Of a DNA stretch of 64,000 nt, positions 54,098 through 62,914 are shown piece by piece. The stretch is taken from assembly GCF_921294215.1 (NCBI RefSeq), contig NZ_CAKLDM010000002.1:1798001-1862000 (forward strand), in the 5' to 3' direction. The notes under the pieces were generated by a model. The model had not been told where the DNA came from. It made no database searches and saw only the letters and a program-made list of their open reading frames with translations. The position numbers were made by a program, and so were the translations under genes. How positions within the stretch are numbered: the stretch's first letter is position 1; each line of letters opens with the position of its first letter. The DNA is from Vibrio marisflavi CECT 7928. Its GTDB lineage: Bacteria; Pseudomonadota; Gammaproteobacteria; Enterobacterales; Vibrionaceae.

Positions 54098-55144
54098 ATG
54101 AAACGTCAATCTTCTACCGCAACTGAACTAAATAAACCTCATCTACGCCATTTTTTGAAAACTCAAGATTTCAGCAAAAAAGAGCTCAGTGATATCCTTA
54201 AACTAATGTCGATGCTAAAACAAGCAAGACGAGATAACGCTGTACCTCCTCTCTTTAAAGGCAAATCAGTGGCAATGATTTTTGAACAACCATCGACTCG
54301 TACTCGCGTATCATTCGAGACAGCTGCAACCATTCTTGGCGGTCACGCACTATTTCTTTCTCCAAAAGACATTCATTTAGGCGCTAAAGAATCGTTAGAA
54401 GATACCGCTCGAGTTTTGTCTCGTATGGTAGACGTTGTGATGGCAAGAGTCGATGAGCATGACACGGTTGCTGGTCTCGCAGAATATGCAAGCGTTCCTG
54501 TTATCAACGGACTTTGCGACTGGCTACACCCAACTCAAATCATGGCGGACTTGTTCACTATGCAAGAACACCTCCCAGAGGGTAAGTCACTAAGTGATCT
54601 AACTGTCGCCTTCGTTGGTGATGCCACCAATGTTGCCTCATCACTCATGTTTGCTTGTACTAAATTTGGTATGACCTTTAAGCATATCTGCCCTGAGCGT
54701 TTCAAAGCACCACAAAAATGGGTCGATATTGCACTAGAAAATTGTGAATACTCTGGCGGCAACTTAGTTATTACCGACGACACAAGCGCTGTTGCAGGAT
54801 GCGATATTGTTGTTGCAGACAGTTTCTACTGGTTTGGTCAAGAAGAAGAAAAAGACATCCGCCTATCTACCTTCATTCCAGAATATGTGGTGACTGAAGA
54901 GCTAATGGCCAAGGCAGGGCCAAACACGATGTTCATGCATTGCTTACCAGCCAACGACCAGCGCGAGTGTACCCGTGAGGTGATGGAGTCTGACAACTCA
55001 CTCATTTTTGATGAAGCAGAAAACCGTCTAACTGCTCAAATGGCACTTCTGGTTTACTTTACTCATAAAGATATGCACATCCCATCTCAACAAATCATAA
55101 AAGAGCATGAATGCAAAATCGGTCAGTTCTTAGAGAGTTTGTAA
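54098..55144 (+). CDS. ptcA: putrescine carbamoyltransferase
   Basis: The 348-aa enzyme (start MKRQSSTATELN, with AAGGATAGG upstream; a longer frame to 54032 is non-homologous) splits N-carbamoylputrescine into putrescine and carbamoyl phosphate. Carbamoyl-phosphate motif: FEQPSTRTRVSFETA. Further marks are GLCDWLHPTQIMADLFTMQEHLPEG, VAFVGDATNVASSL and MFMHCLPANDQRE. The SMG loop of ornithine carbamoyltransferases is absent (DSFYWFGQEEEKDIRL instead). It has a C-terminal helix extension, as in known PTCs. An ornithine-using enzyme is the main alternative. Confidence 0.88.
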   Translation: MKRQSSTATELNKPHLRHFLKTQDFSKKELSDILKLMSMLKQARRDNAVPPLFKGKSVAMIFEQPSTRTRVSFETAATILGGHALFLSPKDIHLGAKESLEDTARVLSRMVDVVMARVDEHDTVAGLAEYASVPVINGLCDWLHPTQIMADLFTMQEHLPEGKSLSDLTVAFVGDATNVASSLMFACTKFGMTFKHICPERFKAPQKWVDIALENCEYSGGNLVITDDTSAVAGCDIVVADSFYWFGQEEEKDIRLSTFIPEYVVTEELMAKAGPNTMFMHCLPANDQRECTREVMESDNSLIFDEAENRLTAQMALLVYFTHKDMHIPSQQIIKEHECKIGQFLESL

Positions 55145-55153
55145 TTTAATATA

Positions 55154-55186
55154 AAATGGGAGAGGTATGCCTTTCCCATTTTTCTT
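55154..55186 (+). terminator. terminator after ptcA
   Basis: AATGGGAGAGG and CCTTTCCCATT pair with one mismatch around a 4-6-nt loop, then TTTTCTTT, starting about 10 bp after the stop. Confidence 0.75.
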
Positions 55187-55213
55187 TACACGATTAATAG
55201 GGATTCGGATACG

Positions 55214-56305
55214 CTAGACATGCACCCAATGGTTGTCCCAAACTATGTTCGAAGCAAATGCGCGCCTGCTATCAACTACATTTTCAACAACCACTTTACC
55301 GCCACCAGAACTGATGCTGAACTGATTACCAATCACCGCAGCACCGCAAGCATCAGGCAACATCGCCAGCTCAACCAACTCATGAGTTTTTACCGACCAA
55401 ATGCCATAGCAATTTCCTCTAGGAGATGTCGCCAGAACGTATTGCTCATCTGCAACAATGCTACCTATATAATTGTCAAAGCGGCTCCATTCTTCTTCTG
55501 TTGCTTTAAATTCAAATACGCTTTCGCCAAAACTATGACCAGCGAGCAGAGGTAAACTGCTTTCTTGTTCCTTGCCTACATACTGCTGAGCGAATATAAC
55601 TATTTCTTGAGAAGAGCTAAGGTGACGAATACTAAGTTGTTGGTTTGACAGTTGTACTGACTCGATAAGCTGCCCTGTCTGGCTTAGATATGATAGGTTG
55701 GGCTGCATGGTATCGATGTTAACAGGCTTGCGGCCAACCGTTTTGATACCACCAACCGCAACCACTAAGCTTCCGTCAGACAACACCTTTAGCTCATGTG
55801 GGCCAACACCAAAACCTGAATATTCATCAACTTTTTTATAATCGCTAGATACATCATATACACCAACGACGCCCTGACTGCTGTCACTCACTCCCTCACT
55901 GACATACAACCATTTTCCATCGGCTGAAAACGCTCCGTGACCATAAAAATATCGATTGGCAGAACTTGGTTGGTATTGGAGAATTTGACCATTGATATAA
56001 TCGATAACCAAAAAGTAATTTCCTGGCCTGCGTGAAAACACTACCGCTTGCTGCTTTTGTCGACTCACCGCAATACCGTGTCCTCTGCTAGGCAGTGGGA
56101 GTTGATATATCGGAGAGCCAAACTGGTCAGCCACGACAACAGAGTACGTCTGCTGCGCTGTTTTCGCACCACCAATCAGAGCCGGTTGCTTTGCAGCTTT
56201 TTTTGCTCCTTGAGTACTTTGGCATCCCCATAATGCGGGAGCTGTGCTAATCAAAGCAGCTTTGAGTAGCACTCGACGAGAAATATCAATCGCCATCGGT
56301 CGCAT
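55214..56305 (-). CDS. DUF1513 protein with twin-arginine/lipoprotein-like leader
   Basis: The 363-aa protein starts MRPMAIDISRRVLLKAALISTAPALWGCQ. SRRVLLK resembles a Tat signal and ALWGC a lipobox, so export as a folded lipoprotein is likely. The rest looks like a beta-propeller (VFSRRPGNYFLVIDYINGQILQYQ, YFYGHGAFSADGKWLYVSE, VGPHELKVLSDGSLVVAVGG). DUF1513 genes recur behind imelysin/DUF1111 genes in proteobacterial iron-linked operons, with no assigned activity. Its start overlaps the imelysin-like gene by 20 bp (or 11 bp from the ATG at 56296). Confidence 0.85.
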   Translation of the reverse strand: MRPMAIDISRRVLLKAALISTAPALWGCQSTQGAKKAAKQPALIGGAKTAQQTYSVVVADQFGSPIYQLPLPSRGHGIAVSRQKQQAVVFSRRPGNYFLVIDYINGQILQYQPSSANRYFYGHGAFSADGKWLYVSEGVSDSSQGVVGVYDVSSDYKKVDEYSGFGVGPHELKVLSDGSLVVAVGGIKTVGRKPVNIDTMQPNLSYLSQTGQLIESVQLSNQQLSIRHLSSSQEIVIFAQQYVGKEQESSLPLLAGHSFGESVFEFKATEEEWSRFDNYIGSIVADEQYVLATSPRGNCYGIWSVKTHELVELAMLPDACGAAVIGNQFSISSGGGKVVVENVVDSRRAFASNIVWDNHWVHV

Positions 56306-57320
56306 TGAACCCTATAGTAATTCCCAATTTGACTGCGGCTTCATCTTGAATGAGATAACGTAGCTGCTCTAATTTATTAAACTGATTAAGAACGGACTGA
56401 TACCCTTGCCGCGTTTGCAATAGCTGAAACAAACTCGGATTTTCAGGCCACAGCTCGATAATCGAAAAGAACTGTTCTGAAATACTATCAGCTAGTTGAT
56501 CAGCGTCATGCTGTCGCAGGCGTTGCTCTAGTCCTGCTTTATAGAGTTTCTCCATCGCTTCGATGTTAGCTTTGATATTAATCATCGAAGTTTGCGAACG
56601 CCAAGATTCGGCAAAATAAGGCTTTGGATGGCCAATCTTAGCAATAGGAAGAGACAGCTTCTTAATCGTGTAATCAAGTTGATGGGAGAGCAAAGAAACA
56701 TAAACCGTCAACCAAGCTTTATCACTGAGAACTTGCCAAGGGTTGCTTCCCCACGCCTGCTTAACTAGTTGAGTTTTAGTAACCAAATTTTGGCTAACCG
56801 CATAGCCTAATTCACAAGCTAGCTCGTCACTAGCTATTGAAGATGCACGATCGTATAGCAGCCACTCAAGTGATCCTAACCCTTGCACTGCAACACTTTG
56901 GGTAGCAATTTCTGATTGGGTCCAATCCTTATCTTGCTTGATAAGCTCACGAACCTTCCGCCCAGTGGTATTTTTTTTGTCAGGCCAAAACTGTATCTTC
57001 CAGCTTTGCTCAAGCGCTTGTTCTGGCCCTCTTTGCTGGCCCTGTAAAGCCATCCAACTTTGCATCGTCTTTTGCCAATATAATCGTGTAGCGTCCAAGT
57101 GATTGCGCGAGCTAGTATCACGGCAAAGCGTCGCAAAACTGTCTTTTAACTTCACTGAATTATCGTAGAGTTTCGTAGAAAATTGAGACTCTACAAGATA
57201 CACCGCATGACTAGAGTTGTTGGCTTCAGTGAATGTCTTCCCAGATCCAACTTGGTTGGTTTGACAGCCAGACAAAATAAGCAAACTGCCAAAGCACAGC
57301 ACTTTTTTTATTCTCTGCAT
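56286..57320 (-). CDS. imelysin-like lipoprotein lacking the conserved His
   Basis: The 344-aa precursor has a lipoprotein signal (LCFGSLLILSGCQ, lipobox Cys near residue 19) and a helical imelysin-family domain (ARLYWQKTMQSWMALQGQQRGPEQAL, SWKIQFWPDKKNTTGRKV, QGLGSLEWLLYDRAS). Where the family has GxHxxE, this copy reads GLGSLE, so the His is lost while Glu stays. It therefore probably differs in metal handling from the upstream imelysin at 58794-60059. It lies in the same operon, 12 bp after the di-heme gene. Confidence 0.82.
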   Translation of the reverse strand: MQRIKKVLCFGSLLILSGCQTNQVGSGKTFTEANNSSHAVYLVESQFSTKLYDNSVKLKDSFATLCRDTSSRNHLDATRLYWQKTMQSWMALQGQQRGPEQALEQSWKIQFWPDKKNTTGRKVRELIKQDKDWTQSEIATQSVAVQGLGSLEWLLYDRASSIASDELACELGYAVSQNLVTKTQLVKQAWGSNPWQVLSDKAWLTVYVSLLSHQLDYTIKKLSLPIAKIGHPKPYFAESWRSQTSMINIKANIEAMEKLYKAGLEQRLRQHDADQLADSISEQFFSIIELWPENPSLFQLLQTRQGYQSVLNQFNKLEQLRYLIQDEAAVKLGITIGFNATDGD

Positions 57321-57332
57321 GATTTAGCCTCT

Positions 57333-58715
57333 TTACAACGAATTCAAAAAGGCAATGAGAGCATCTCGTTGCTGCCGATCCAATTGAAGCACATTCTGTT
57401 TAGCCGTTTCCGCTTCACCGCCGTGCCACAATATGGCTTCCATTAGATTTCGAGCTCTGCCGTCATGTAGAAAATAGGTGTGTCCATTTACTTCCTGCGT
57501 ATAGCCTATTCCCCACAACGGCGGGGTTCTCCACTCTTGGCCGTTTGCAAGAAACTCAGGCCTATTGTCAGCGAGCCCTTCCCCCATATCATGCAAAAGT
57601 AAGTCGGTATATGGATGAATGGTTTGATTGGTTAAGGCGGGTAAACCTTCTCGATACCCTGTCTCTACACTGCTCTTGTGGCAAGATTCACAGCCGATTT
57701 CTGAAAATATTTCCTGACCTTTAACCACTTGGCTATCTTTAACATTTCGACGTACAGGAACCGCTAAATGCTGAGAATAAAACTCAACAAATTTTAATAT
57801 TTTATCGCTAACTTCTGGCTTACCACCATTGGGTAGATCTTTGCAGATGCTCTGGCTGTCACTACAGTTCTCTTCGATAAATAGATGACTAGTAAGTCCT
57901 ATATCTCCATTAAAAGCAGCAGCATTTTGCTGCATTAGAGTCGGTTGCCCCGCTTTCCAACCGAAGCGACCAATAGAAAACTGCCCTTTCTGAACATCCC
58001 AGACATGATTGACTTTGCCACTAACACCATCTTCTTCTTGGCTTTGTTCTTCGGCCCAATTTCTGATGGTTTCTTCTGGGATACTTTCTAGTAACCCTAG
58101 GCCAATCATCATTGGCGCAACTCGAGCAGAAAACTGCACATCAGGGTGCATTGGCCCATATTGCAGTTCAACAATTTCAACAGCTGGTTTTCTTAGCACG
58201 ACTTTAGTCCCATCAGCAAAGGCAACGGGATAATCAGCGTAGGTAATCTTAATTTTCCCTTCGGATTTTTGATTTGCTAGAGAAAAATCTTGTAGCTGGT
58301 CACCATAAACCGGCTCGGGAAGCACTCCGTTTTGCAGGTAAGATCTTTTTTGCTGAGCTGTTTTTGCTGGGATACTCAACCTAACTAACATTGAAACTGC
58401 ATGGAGATCACCCGGCTCAGGCGGATGACCTCGGCCATCTTTGATGTGGCAGTTTTGGCAACCATTAGTATTGAACAGTGGACCCAAACCATCTCGCGCG
58501 TCAGTTGAAGCTGGAGCTTGAACCCACGGGTTACGAAAAAAACTATTGCCGACACTAAAATCTAATCTTTTAGAAAGGGGTAAATTTGCCGCAGGAAGAG
58601 AGTAAGCATTAGCCCCATCTTTCTTTACCGTAGTATCTCCACCTGATTTTGGACCATAAGCAAATGAATAAGTTGAAAGGAAAGCAGCGAATATAACTAA
58701 GAGAGATAACTTCAA
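57333..58715 (-). CDS. DUF1111 di-heme c-type oxidoreductase
   Basis: The 460-aa precursor has a signal peptide (to about FAY, residue 20) and two heme-binding motifs, CQNCH (86-90) and CESCH (342-346). The second half recalls MauG/cytochrome c peroxidase-like proteins: DLLLHDMGEGLADNRPEFLANGQEWRTPPLWGIG and FLHDGRARNLMEAILWHGGEA. It is a periplasmic di-heme protein of the thiol oxidoreductase-annotated DUF1111 group; the electron partner is unknown. Maturation needs the Ccm system encoded at 23-30 kb. The gene follows the imelysin after a 78-bp gap that contains a hairpin. Confidence 0.88.
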   Translation of the reverse strand: MKLSLLVIFAAFLSTYSFAYGPKSGGDTTVKKDGANAYSLPAANLPLSKRLDFSVGNSFFRNPWVQAPASTDARDGLGPLFNTNGCQNCHIKDGRGHPPEPGDLHAVSMLVRLSIPAKTAQQKRSYLQNGVLPEPVYGDQLQDFSLANQKSEGKIKITYADYPVAFADGTKVVLRKPAVEIVELQYGPMHPDVQFSARVAPMMIGLGLLESIPEETIRNWAEEQSQEEDGVSGKVNHVWDVQKGQFSIGRFGWKAGQPTLMQQNAAAFNGDIGLTSHLFIEENCSDSQSICKDLPNGGKPEVSDKILKFVEFYSQHLAVPVRRNVKDSQVVKGQEIFSEIGCESCHKSSVETGYREGLPALTNQTIHPYTDLLLHDMGEGLADNRPEFLANGQEWRTPPLWGIGYTQEVNGHTYFLHDGRARNLMEAILWHGGEAETAKQNVLQLDRQQRDALIAFLNSL

Positions 58716-58754
58716 ATTGGATATACCTTATTGGACCGACTATCAGAAAGAGTA

Positions 58755-58774
58755 AAGGGCTCAGACGAGCCCTT
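58755..58774 (-). other. intra-operon hairpin between imelysin and di-heme genes
   Basis: A perfect 8-bp stem AAGGGCTC/GAGCCCTT with an AGAC loop (58755-58774) lies between two operon genes. On the minus strand only TTTACTC follows, so partial termination or transcript processing is more likely than full termination. Confidence 0.5.
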
Positions 58775-58793
58775 ATAAAGCGTAGACCGAATT

Positions 58794-60059
58794 TTAAAAT
58801 TCATGGTCAGCAGTATCTGGATTTAGGTTATTGATTCCAATTATGCTCGCAGCACGCTCAATAGAAGCTGTCTGTTTGACGAGTGCGACAATCGCATTGT
58901 TGACAATTTTGTGGCCATTTTTGTTGTTTGCGGCGATGAGCTGGTCAAAATGTTGATCATTGTTTTCTGCTTCATCAACGATCTTCTTCACTTCGTTCAA
59001 TGCATTATCAAAGTCTTTCTTAATGATTTTCTCTGCTTGGGCATTTTTCTGGTTTACCAGGTCTGCAATGCTGGCTCCGTTTACGATCGAGCCATCTACG
59101 CGTTTATAAGTTCCGGTATAAACGTTATATATGCCCTTCTCATTGTAGTAGTGAGAATAATGCGTATTATCTGAAAAACAGTCGTGCTCATCTTCTGTGG
59201 AGTTTGCCTCAAGTGCGACTTTCATTCGTTCACCTGCTAACTCACCTAGAGAAAGTGACCCCATTCCGAACAAAATTTTGCGTAATCCTTCTTCAGATGA
59301 CTCACTGACTAAAGTTTCTCGATAGTTCCCCTTAGAGCTAACAGTCCATTGATTTTCCATCCAAGTTAAGTCTTTCACTAACAATTGTGCTGCAGCTTTT
59401 AAATACTGACCGCGGCGGTCACAATGTCCGTTAGTGCAGCCCTTACCGACTACAAAATCAGTATAAGGTCGTTGTCCTGCTCCACTTTTCGTACCATTCA
59501 AGTCCTGCCCCCAAAGCAAAAACTCAATAGCATGGTAACCAGACGCAACGTTTGCTTCAGATCCACCTATCTCGTTGAGCTTTACAATTAGCTCAGCATT
59601 GATGTCTCTTGCATCTACGGAATTGGCTCCCACTTTGATGTTTTTATTTGCGACCACATTCGCAGTGGCACCTTCATTCCCAAGCTCATATTGATAGTCG
59701 GCAGCAACGTAATCAATCAGGCCTTCATCAAGCGGCCAAGCATTCAACTGACCTTCCCAGTCATCAACGACAGGGTTACCGAATCTAAATACTTCTGATT
59801 GCTGGTAAGGAACACGCGCCAATCTCCAAGTATTACGTACTTTTTCAAGACCCTTTTGGGAAGGTGACGCCAAAAAGGTATCGATTGATGTTTCTAACTG
59901 TTTTGCAGTAATTAACGCGTCTGCATAGACAGCATGAGCTAAATCAGCATAGTGCTCAACAACCTGCTCTTTTGTTACGGTATCAGCTGCCTGAGCGACT
60001 CCCGAAAAAGTTAAATAAACTGTAGCAACAGCACCGAAAAAGTGAACTTTAAAACTCAT
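58794..60059 (-). CDS. imelysin-family (M75) periplasmic iron-regulated protein
   Basis: From MSFKVHFFGAVATVYL the precursor is 421 aa with a signal peptide ending AQA; AAGGA lies nine bases upstream, so the frame to 60089 is not needed. The imelysin signature is intact: VASGYHAIEFLLWGQDLNGTKSGAG, with His and Glu of GxHxxE. Also visible are VRNTWRLARVPYQQSEVFRFGNPVVDDWEGQLNAWPLDEGLIDY and GMGSLSLGELAGERM. These IrpA/ICMP-like proteins act in iron uptake and are probably metal-binding rather than peptidases. It is first in a four-gene operon behind a Fur box. Confidence 0.9.
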   Translation of the reverse strand: MSFKVHFFGAVATVYLTFSGVAQAADTVTKEQVVEHYADLAHAVYADALITAKQLETSIDTFLASPSQKGLEKVRNTWRLARVPYQQSEVFRFGNPVVDDWEGQLNAWPLDEGLIDYVAADYQYELGNEGATANVVANKNIKVGANSVDARDINAELIVKLNEIGGSEANVASGYHAIEFLLWGQDLNGTKSGAGQRPYTDFVVGKGCTNGHCDRRGQYLKAAAQLLVKDLTWMENQWTVSSKGNYRETLVSESSEEGLRKILFGMGSLSLGELAGERMKVALEANSTEDEHDCFSDNTHYSHYYNEKGIYNVYTGTYKRVDGSIVNGASIADLVNQKNAQAEKIIKKDFDNALNEVKKIVDEAENNDQHFDQLIAANNKNGHKIVNNAIVALVKQTASIERAASIIGINNLNPDTADHEF

Positions 60060-60093
60060 AGGATGTTTCCTTACAATCAATACCCACAAAAAT

Positions 60094-60112
60094 GAGAATA
60101 GATATTATTATC
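60094..60112 (-). promoter_or_regulatory. Fur box before the imelysin operon
   Basis: The minus strand reads GATAATAATATCTATTCTC, matching 14 of 19 positions of GATAATGATAATCATTATC. It lies 35-53 bp before the imelysin ATG, downstream of a possible -35 TTGCAA. A perfect ATTCAC-TAT-GTGAAT palindrome (60163-60177) lies further upstream. Confidence 0.65.
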
Positions 60113-60256
60113 AATACTATTTGCAACTGTAATTAATTTGAGTAATTTTGCAATAGTTTTGTATTCACTATGTGAATGGAATGAACTTATACAGAGTAAG
60201 GTAAAAGGGTCTGAAGTAGTATTTGGAGAAGAGTAGTTGATAAGTTTTGAAGAAAA

Positions 60257-60287
60257 GCATTGGTGTAAATCGTGGTTACACCAATGC
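60257..60287 (-). terminator. terminator of the feoABC operon
   Basis: A perfect 12-bp stem (60257-60268 with 60276-60287), 7-nt loop, followed on the minus strand by TTTTCTTC, lies 27 bp after feoC. Confidence 0.88.
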
Positions 60288-60313
60288 TTTAAGTAAGAGA
60301 TGAAGTTAAGTAT

Positions 60314-60574
60314 TTAGCTTACTAAACAGACGGTCAATTCAGCTTCATACCAACGATATAAAGTATCGCTTTGCCCTTCACTGCATCCTTTGCAAGTTTT
60401 CTGACTACATGAACCAATAGGAGTATCAGATTTGACTACTTTTCCCCGAGTTTCTAGTTCACATAGCAGAGCTTCCAGCATTTGGTCACTGCCATCAAAC
60501 TGACACTGTAAGTCAGACAATGTCGCTTGATGGTGCTTACGAATATAATTACGTAGCCCTAGCAAAGAATTCAT
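60314..60574 (-). CDS. feoC: ferrous iron transport protein FeoC
   Basis: The 86-aa protein (ATG at 60574, AGGAGG just upstream) has a winged-helix N-terminus (LLGLRNYIRKHHQATLSDLQCQFDGSDQMLEALLCELETRGKV) and a Cys cluster CSQKTCKGC that can bind an Fe-S cluster or metal. FeoC tunes FeoB stability or transcription in enterobacteria and vibrios. It is 9 bp after feoB. Confidence 0.88.
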   Translation of the reverse strand: MNSLLGLRNYIRKHHQATLSDLQCQFDGSDQMLEALLCELETRGKVVKSDTPIGSCSQKTCKGCSEGQSDTLYRWYEAELTVCLVS

Positions 60575-60583
60575 CACTTCCTC

Positions 60584-62914
60584 CTAGCCGCAGCAGCTCT
60601 TATTCGTAGCAGAAACTTCTGGGAGCTCCCAATCCACGCCTGTTTTGCTGTATTTTCTTAACCCATACAAGAAAGCAAAGATCACAGCGAGCATCCCTAA
60701 GATCCAACTTATGCTGGATTGTGGATGTTCCAGAATAGTAGCGGCTTGATAAAAGATAACCGCGACCGCATAAGCAACAAGTAGGCCCCAAGCTGTAGAA
60801 AGGTTTGCCCAGTTACGACCGACTTCACGAGCAATTGCTCCGACAGTTGCAACGCAAGGTACATAAAGCAATACGAAGATTAGGTAAGCATAAGCCGCGA
60901 AAGCTGTGCCAAATAGTAAGCGCATATGGCCCATCGAAGATGTTCCCATTGACGCATCAGCCTGCCCAGCTTCTATTGGGTTTAACCATGTATCAATTGA
61001 GACACTATCTTTCAAACCACTCCAAGTGTCGTCCAACGCCTGCTTTAGCTCAGCACCCAAGTCAAAATTCTTGTAATCGAACGGTTGACTGTCCGCTGCT
61101 TGAGCGGTGTAAAGTGAATTCAAAGTACCGATAACCACTTCTTTTGCAAGGAAACCAGTAAATAGACCTACCGTTGCAGGCCAGTTGTCTTTCTGAACAC
61201 CCATTGGTTCAAATATTGGCGTGACTGTTTTACCAATTTCTGCCAATGCAGATTGCTGCTGTTCACCCGGGTTAATCACTTTTCCTGAGAAGGTAATACT
61301 ATTTAGTCCAAGGACAATAGCACACACAGGAATAATGATTTTGCCCGCTTTGAATAGGAATCTCTTGAGTCGGCTCCAAGTCAATATCAACGCAGTAAAT
61401 GGGTTTGGCAAGTGATAGACAGGCATTTCCATAACAAACGGATGCGGTTCACCAGTCAACAGAGTTTTCTTAAGCAGAAGCCCTGTCAAAACAGCAACCA
61501 CAATACCGAGCAAATACAGAGAGAAAACCACGAAACTGCCGACACCATGGAAGAACGCTGCTGCAAATACGCCAAAGATAGCTAAGCGTGCACCACAAGT
61601 CATAAACGGTGCCATCATGCTTGTCATGATTCGGTCGCGTGGCGTGTCCAGCGTCCGAGTTGCCATCACTGTTGGAATATTACAGCCAAAGCCAACAATT
61701 AGCGGTACAAAAGATTTGCCCGGTAAACCTATCGCTTGCATAAAGCGGTCAATAACAAAAGCAGCTCGCGCCATGTAGCCGGAGTCTTCCAGTAGCGATA
61801 AGTATAAGAACATTAACCCAATTTGAGGTACAAATGGCAAGATAGTATTGATACCACCGCCAATACCTTGAGCAAGGATTGCAGTTAAAGCAGCTGGCAA
61901 ACCAATAAAATGCCCTAACCATGTTGTTCCATCAATAAAGATTGCCGCTGAACCTTCATCAAATATAGGCTGCAAGCCACCACCAATGTTGATGGAAACG
62001 ACAAACATGAAGTACATGACAAGCAAGAATATTGGCAGCCCTAAGTATTTATTCAGCACAATACTATCAACCACTTGAGTCAGCTTATCTCTTGTCGCTA
62101 CTCTATTTTCAACAACACCTTGATAAATTTTGCTGATAGCTTGATATCGAGAATCTGCAACCTCGAGGTCAGCATCTTCAAGGGACCGAACATACTGGGT
62201 CGTTAGGTCTCCCAACTGACCACTTGTATCTGCCTCTGAAATCATATCTCGACTTAGAAGATCATTTTCTAAAAGGCGTAAGCTCAGCCAGTCTGTACGT
62301 TGCAAACCTGGAGCATGTTCCTTAACCTGACTATTAAGATACTCGCGCGCTGCTAGTATATTTTGCGGATAGTCGACAGAAAATGAATTAATGGAAGCGT
62401 TGTTGCATTGTTTAAGAATGGCTTGTTTAAGCTCACTTATACCTTGTTTACGAGTTGTCACCATTGGAATAACAGGGCAGCCTAGGGTTTTCGACAACTC
62501 TTCTGCATCAATATGGATGTTCTTTTTCTTAGCCGTGTCAATCATATTAAGAGCAACAACGACCGGGACCTTCATCTCGAGAAGTTGCAGAGTTAGGTAT
62601 AAGTTTCTTTCAAGGTTAGCAGCATCGACAATGTTCACGATTACATCTGCATCTTCACTCAGAATATACTGACATGCGATGCGCTCATCTAAGCCACCTT
62701 TTGCTGAGACTGAAGCTAGACTATATGTCCCTGGTAAATCAACCGCAGTTACCTGCTGGCCTTCTATCTGGAAATCGCCTTCCTTGCGATCGACTGTAAC
62801 GCCAGACCAATTTCCTGTGCGCTGCTTTGCACCTGTGAGTAAATTGAACAAGGTCGTTTTTCCGCTGTTAGGATTTCCGAGCAGCGCAATCTTTCGAGGT
62901 GTAGACATGATCAT
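60584..62914 (-). CDS. feoB: ferrous iron transporter FeoB
   Basis: The 776-aa protein imports Fe(II) across the inner membrane. The N-terminal G domain shows ALLGNPNSGKTTLFNLLTG, VDLPGTYSLAS and VALNMIDTAKK. The membrane part shows the Gate-type segments PLIVGFGCNIPTVMATRTLDTPRDRIMTSMMAPFMTCGARLAIF and VGLFTGFLAKEVVIGTLNSLY. It ends in Cys (NKSCCG). The ATG at 62914 overlaps the feoA stop (ATGA); a second ATG two codons on is possible. Confidence 0.97.
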   Translation of the reverse strand: MIMSTPRKIALLGNPNSGKTTLFNLLTGAKQRTGNWSGVTVDRKEGDFQIEGQQVTAVDLPGTYSLASVSAKGGLDERIACQYILSEDADVIVNIVDAANLERNLYLTLQLLEMKVPVVVALNMIDTAKKKNIHIDAEELSKTLGCPVIPMVTTRKQGISELKQAILKQCNNASINSFSVDYPQNILAAREYLNSQVKEHAPGLQRTDWLSLRLLENDLLSRDMISEADTSGQLGDLTTQYVRSLEDADLEVADSRYQAISKIYQGVVENRVATRDKLTQVVDSIVLNKYLGLPIFLLVMYFMFVVSINIGGGLQPIFDEGSAAIFIDGTTWLGHFIGLPAALTAILAQGIGGGINTILPFVPQIGLMFLYLSLLEDSGYMARAAFVIDRFMQAIGLPGKSFVPLIVGFGCNIPTVMATRTLDTPRDRIMTSMMAPFMTCGARLAIFGVFAAAFFHGVGSFVVFSLYLLGIVVAVLTGLLLKKTLLTGEPHPFVMEMPVYHLPNPFTALILTWSRLKRFLFKAGKIIIPVCAIVLGLNSITFSGKVINPGEQQQSALAEIGKTVTPIFEPMGVQKDNWPATVGLFTGFLAKEVVIGTLNSLYTAQAADSQPFDYKNFDLGAELKQALDDTWSGLKDSVSIDTWLNPIEAGQADASMGTSSMGHMRLLFGTAFAAYAYLIFVLLYVPCVATVGAIAREVGRNWANLSTAWGLLVAYAVAVIFYQAATILEHPQSSISWILGMLAVIFAFLYGLRKYSKTGVDWELPEVSATNKSCCG

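Noticed and set aside
54098..55144. Ornithine carbamoyltransferase for arginine synthesis
   Set aside because: The SMG ornithine loop is absent and the gene sits with agmatine deiminase and carbamate kinase; putrescine carbamoyltransferase fits better.
56286..57320. Second imelysin as a pseudogene because the His is missing
   Set aside because: The frame is intact, the lipoprotein signal is good and the operon is tightly packed, so it looks functional.
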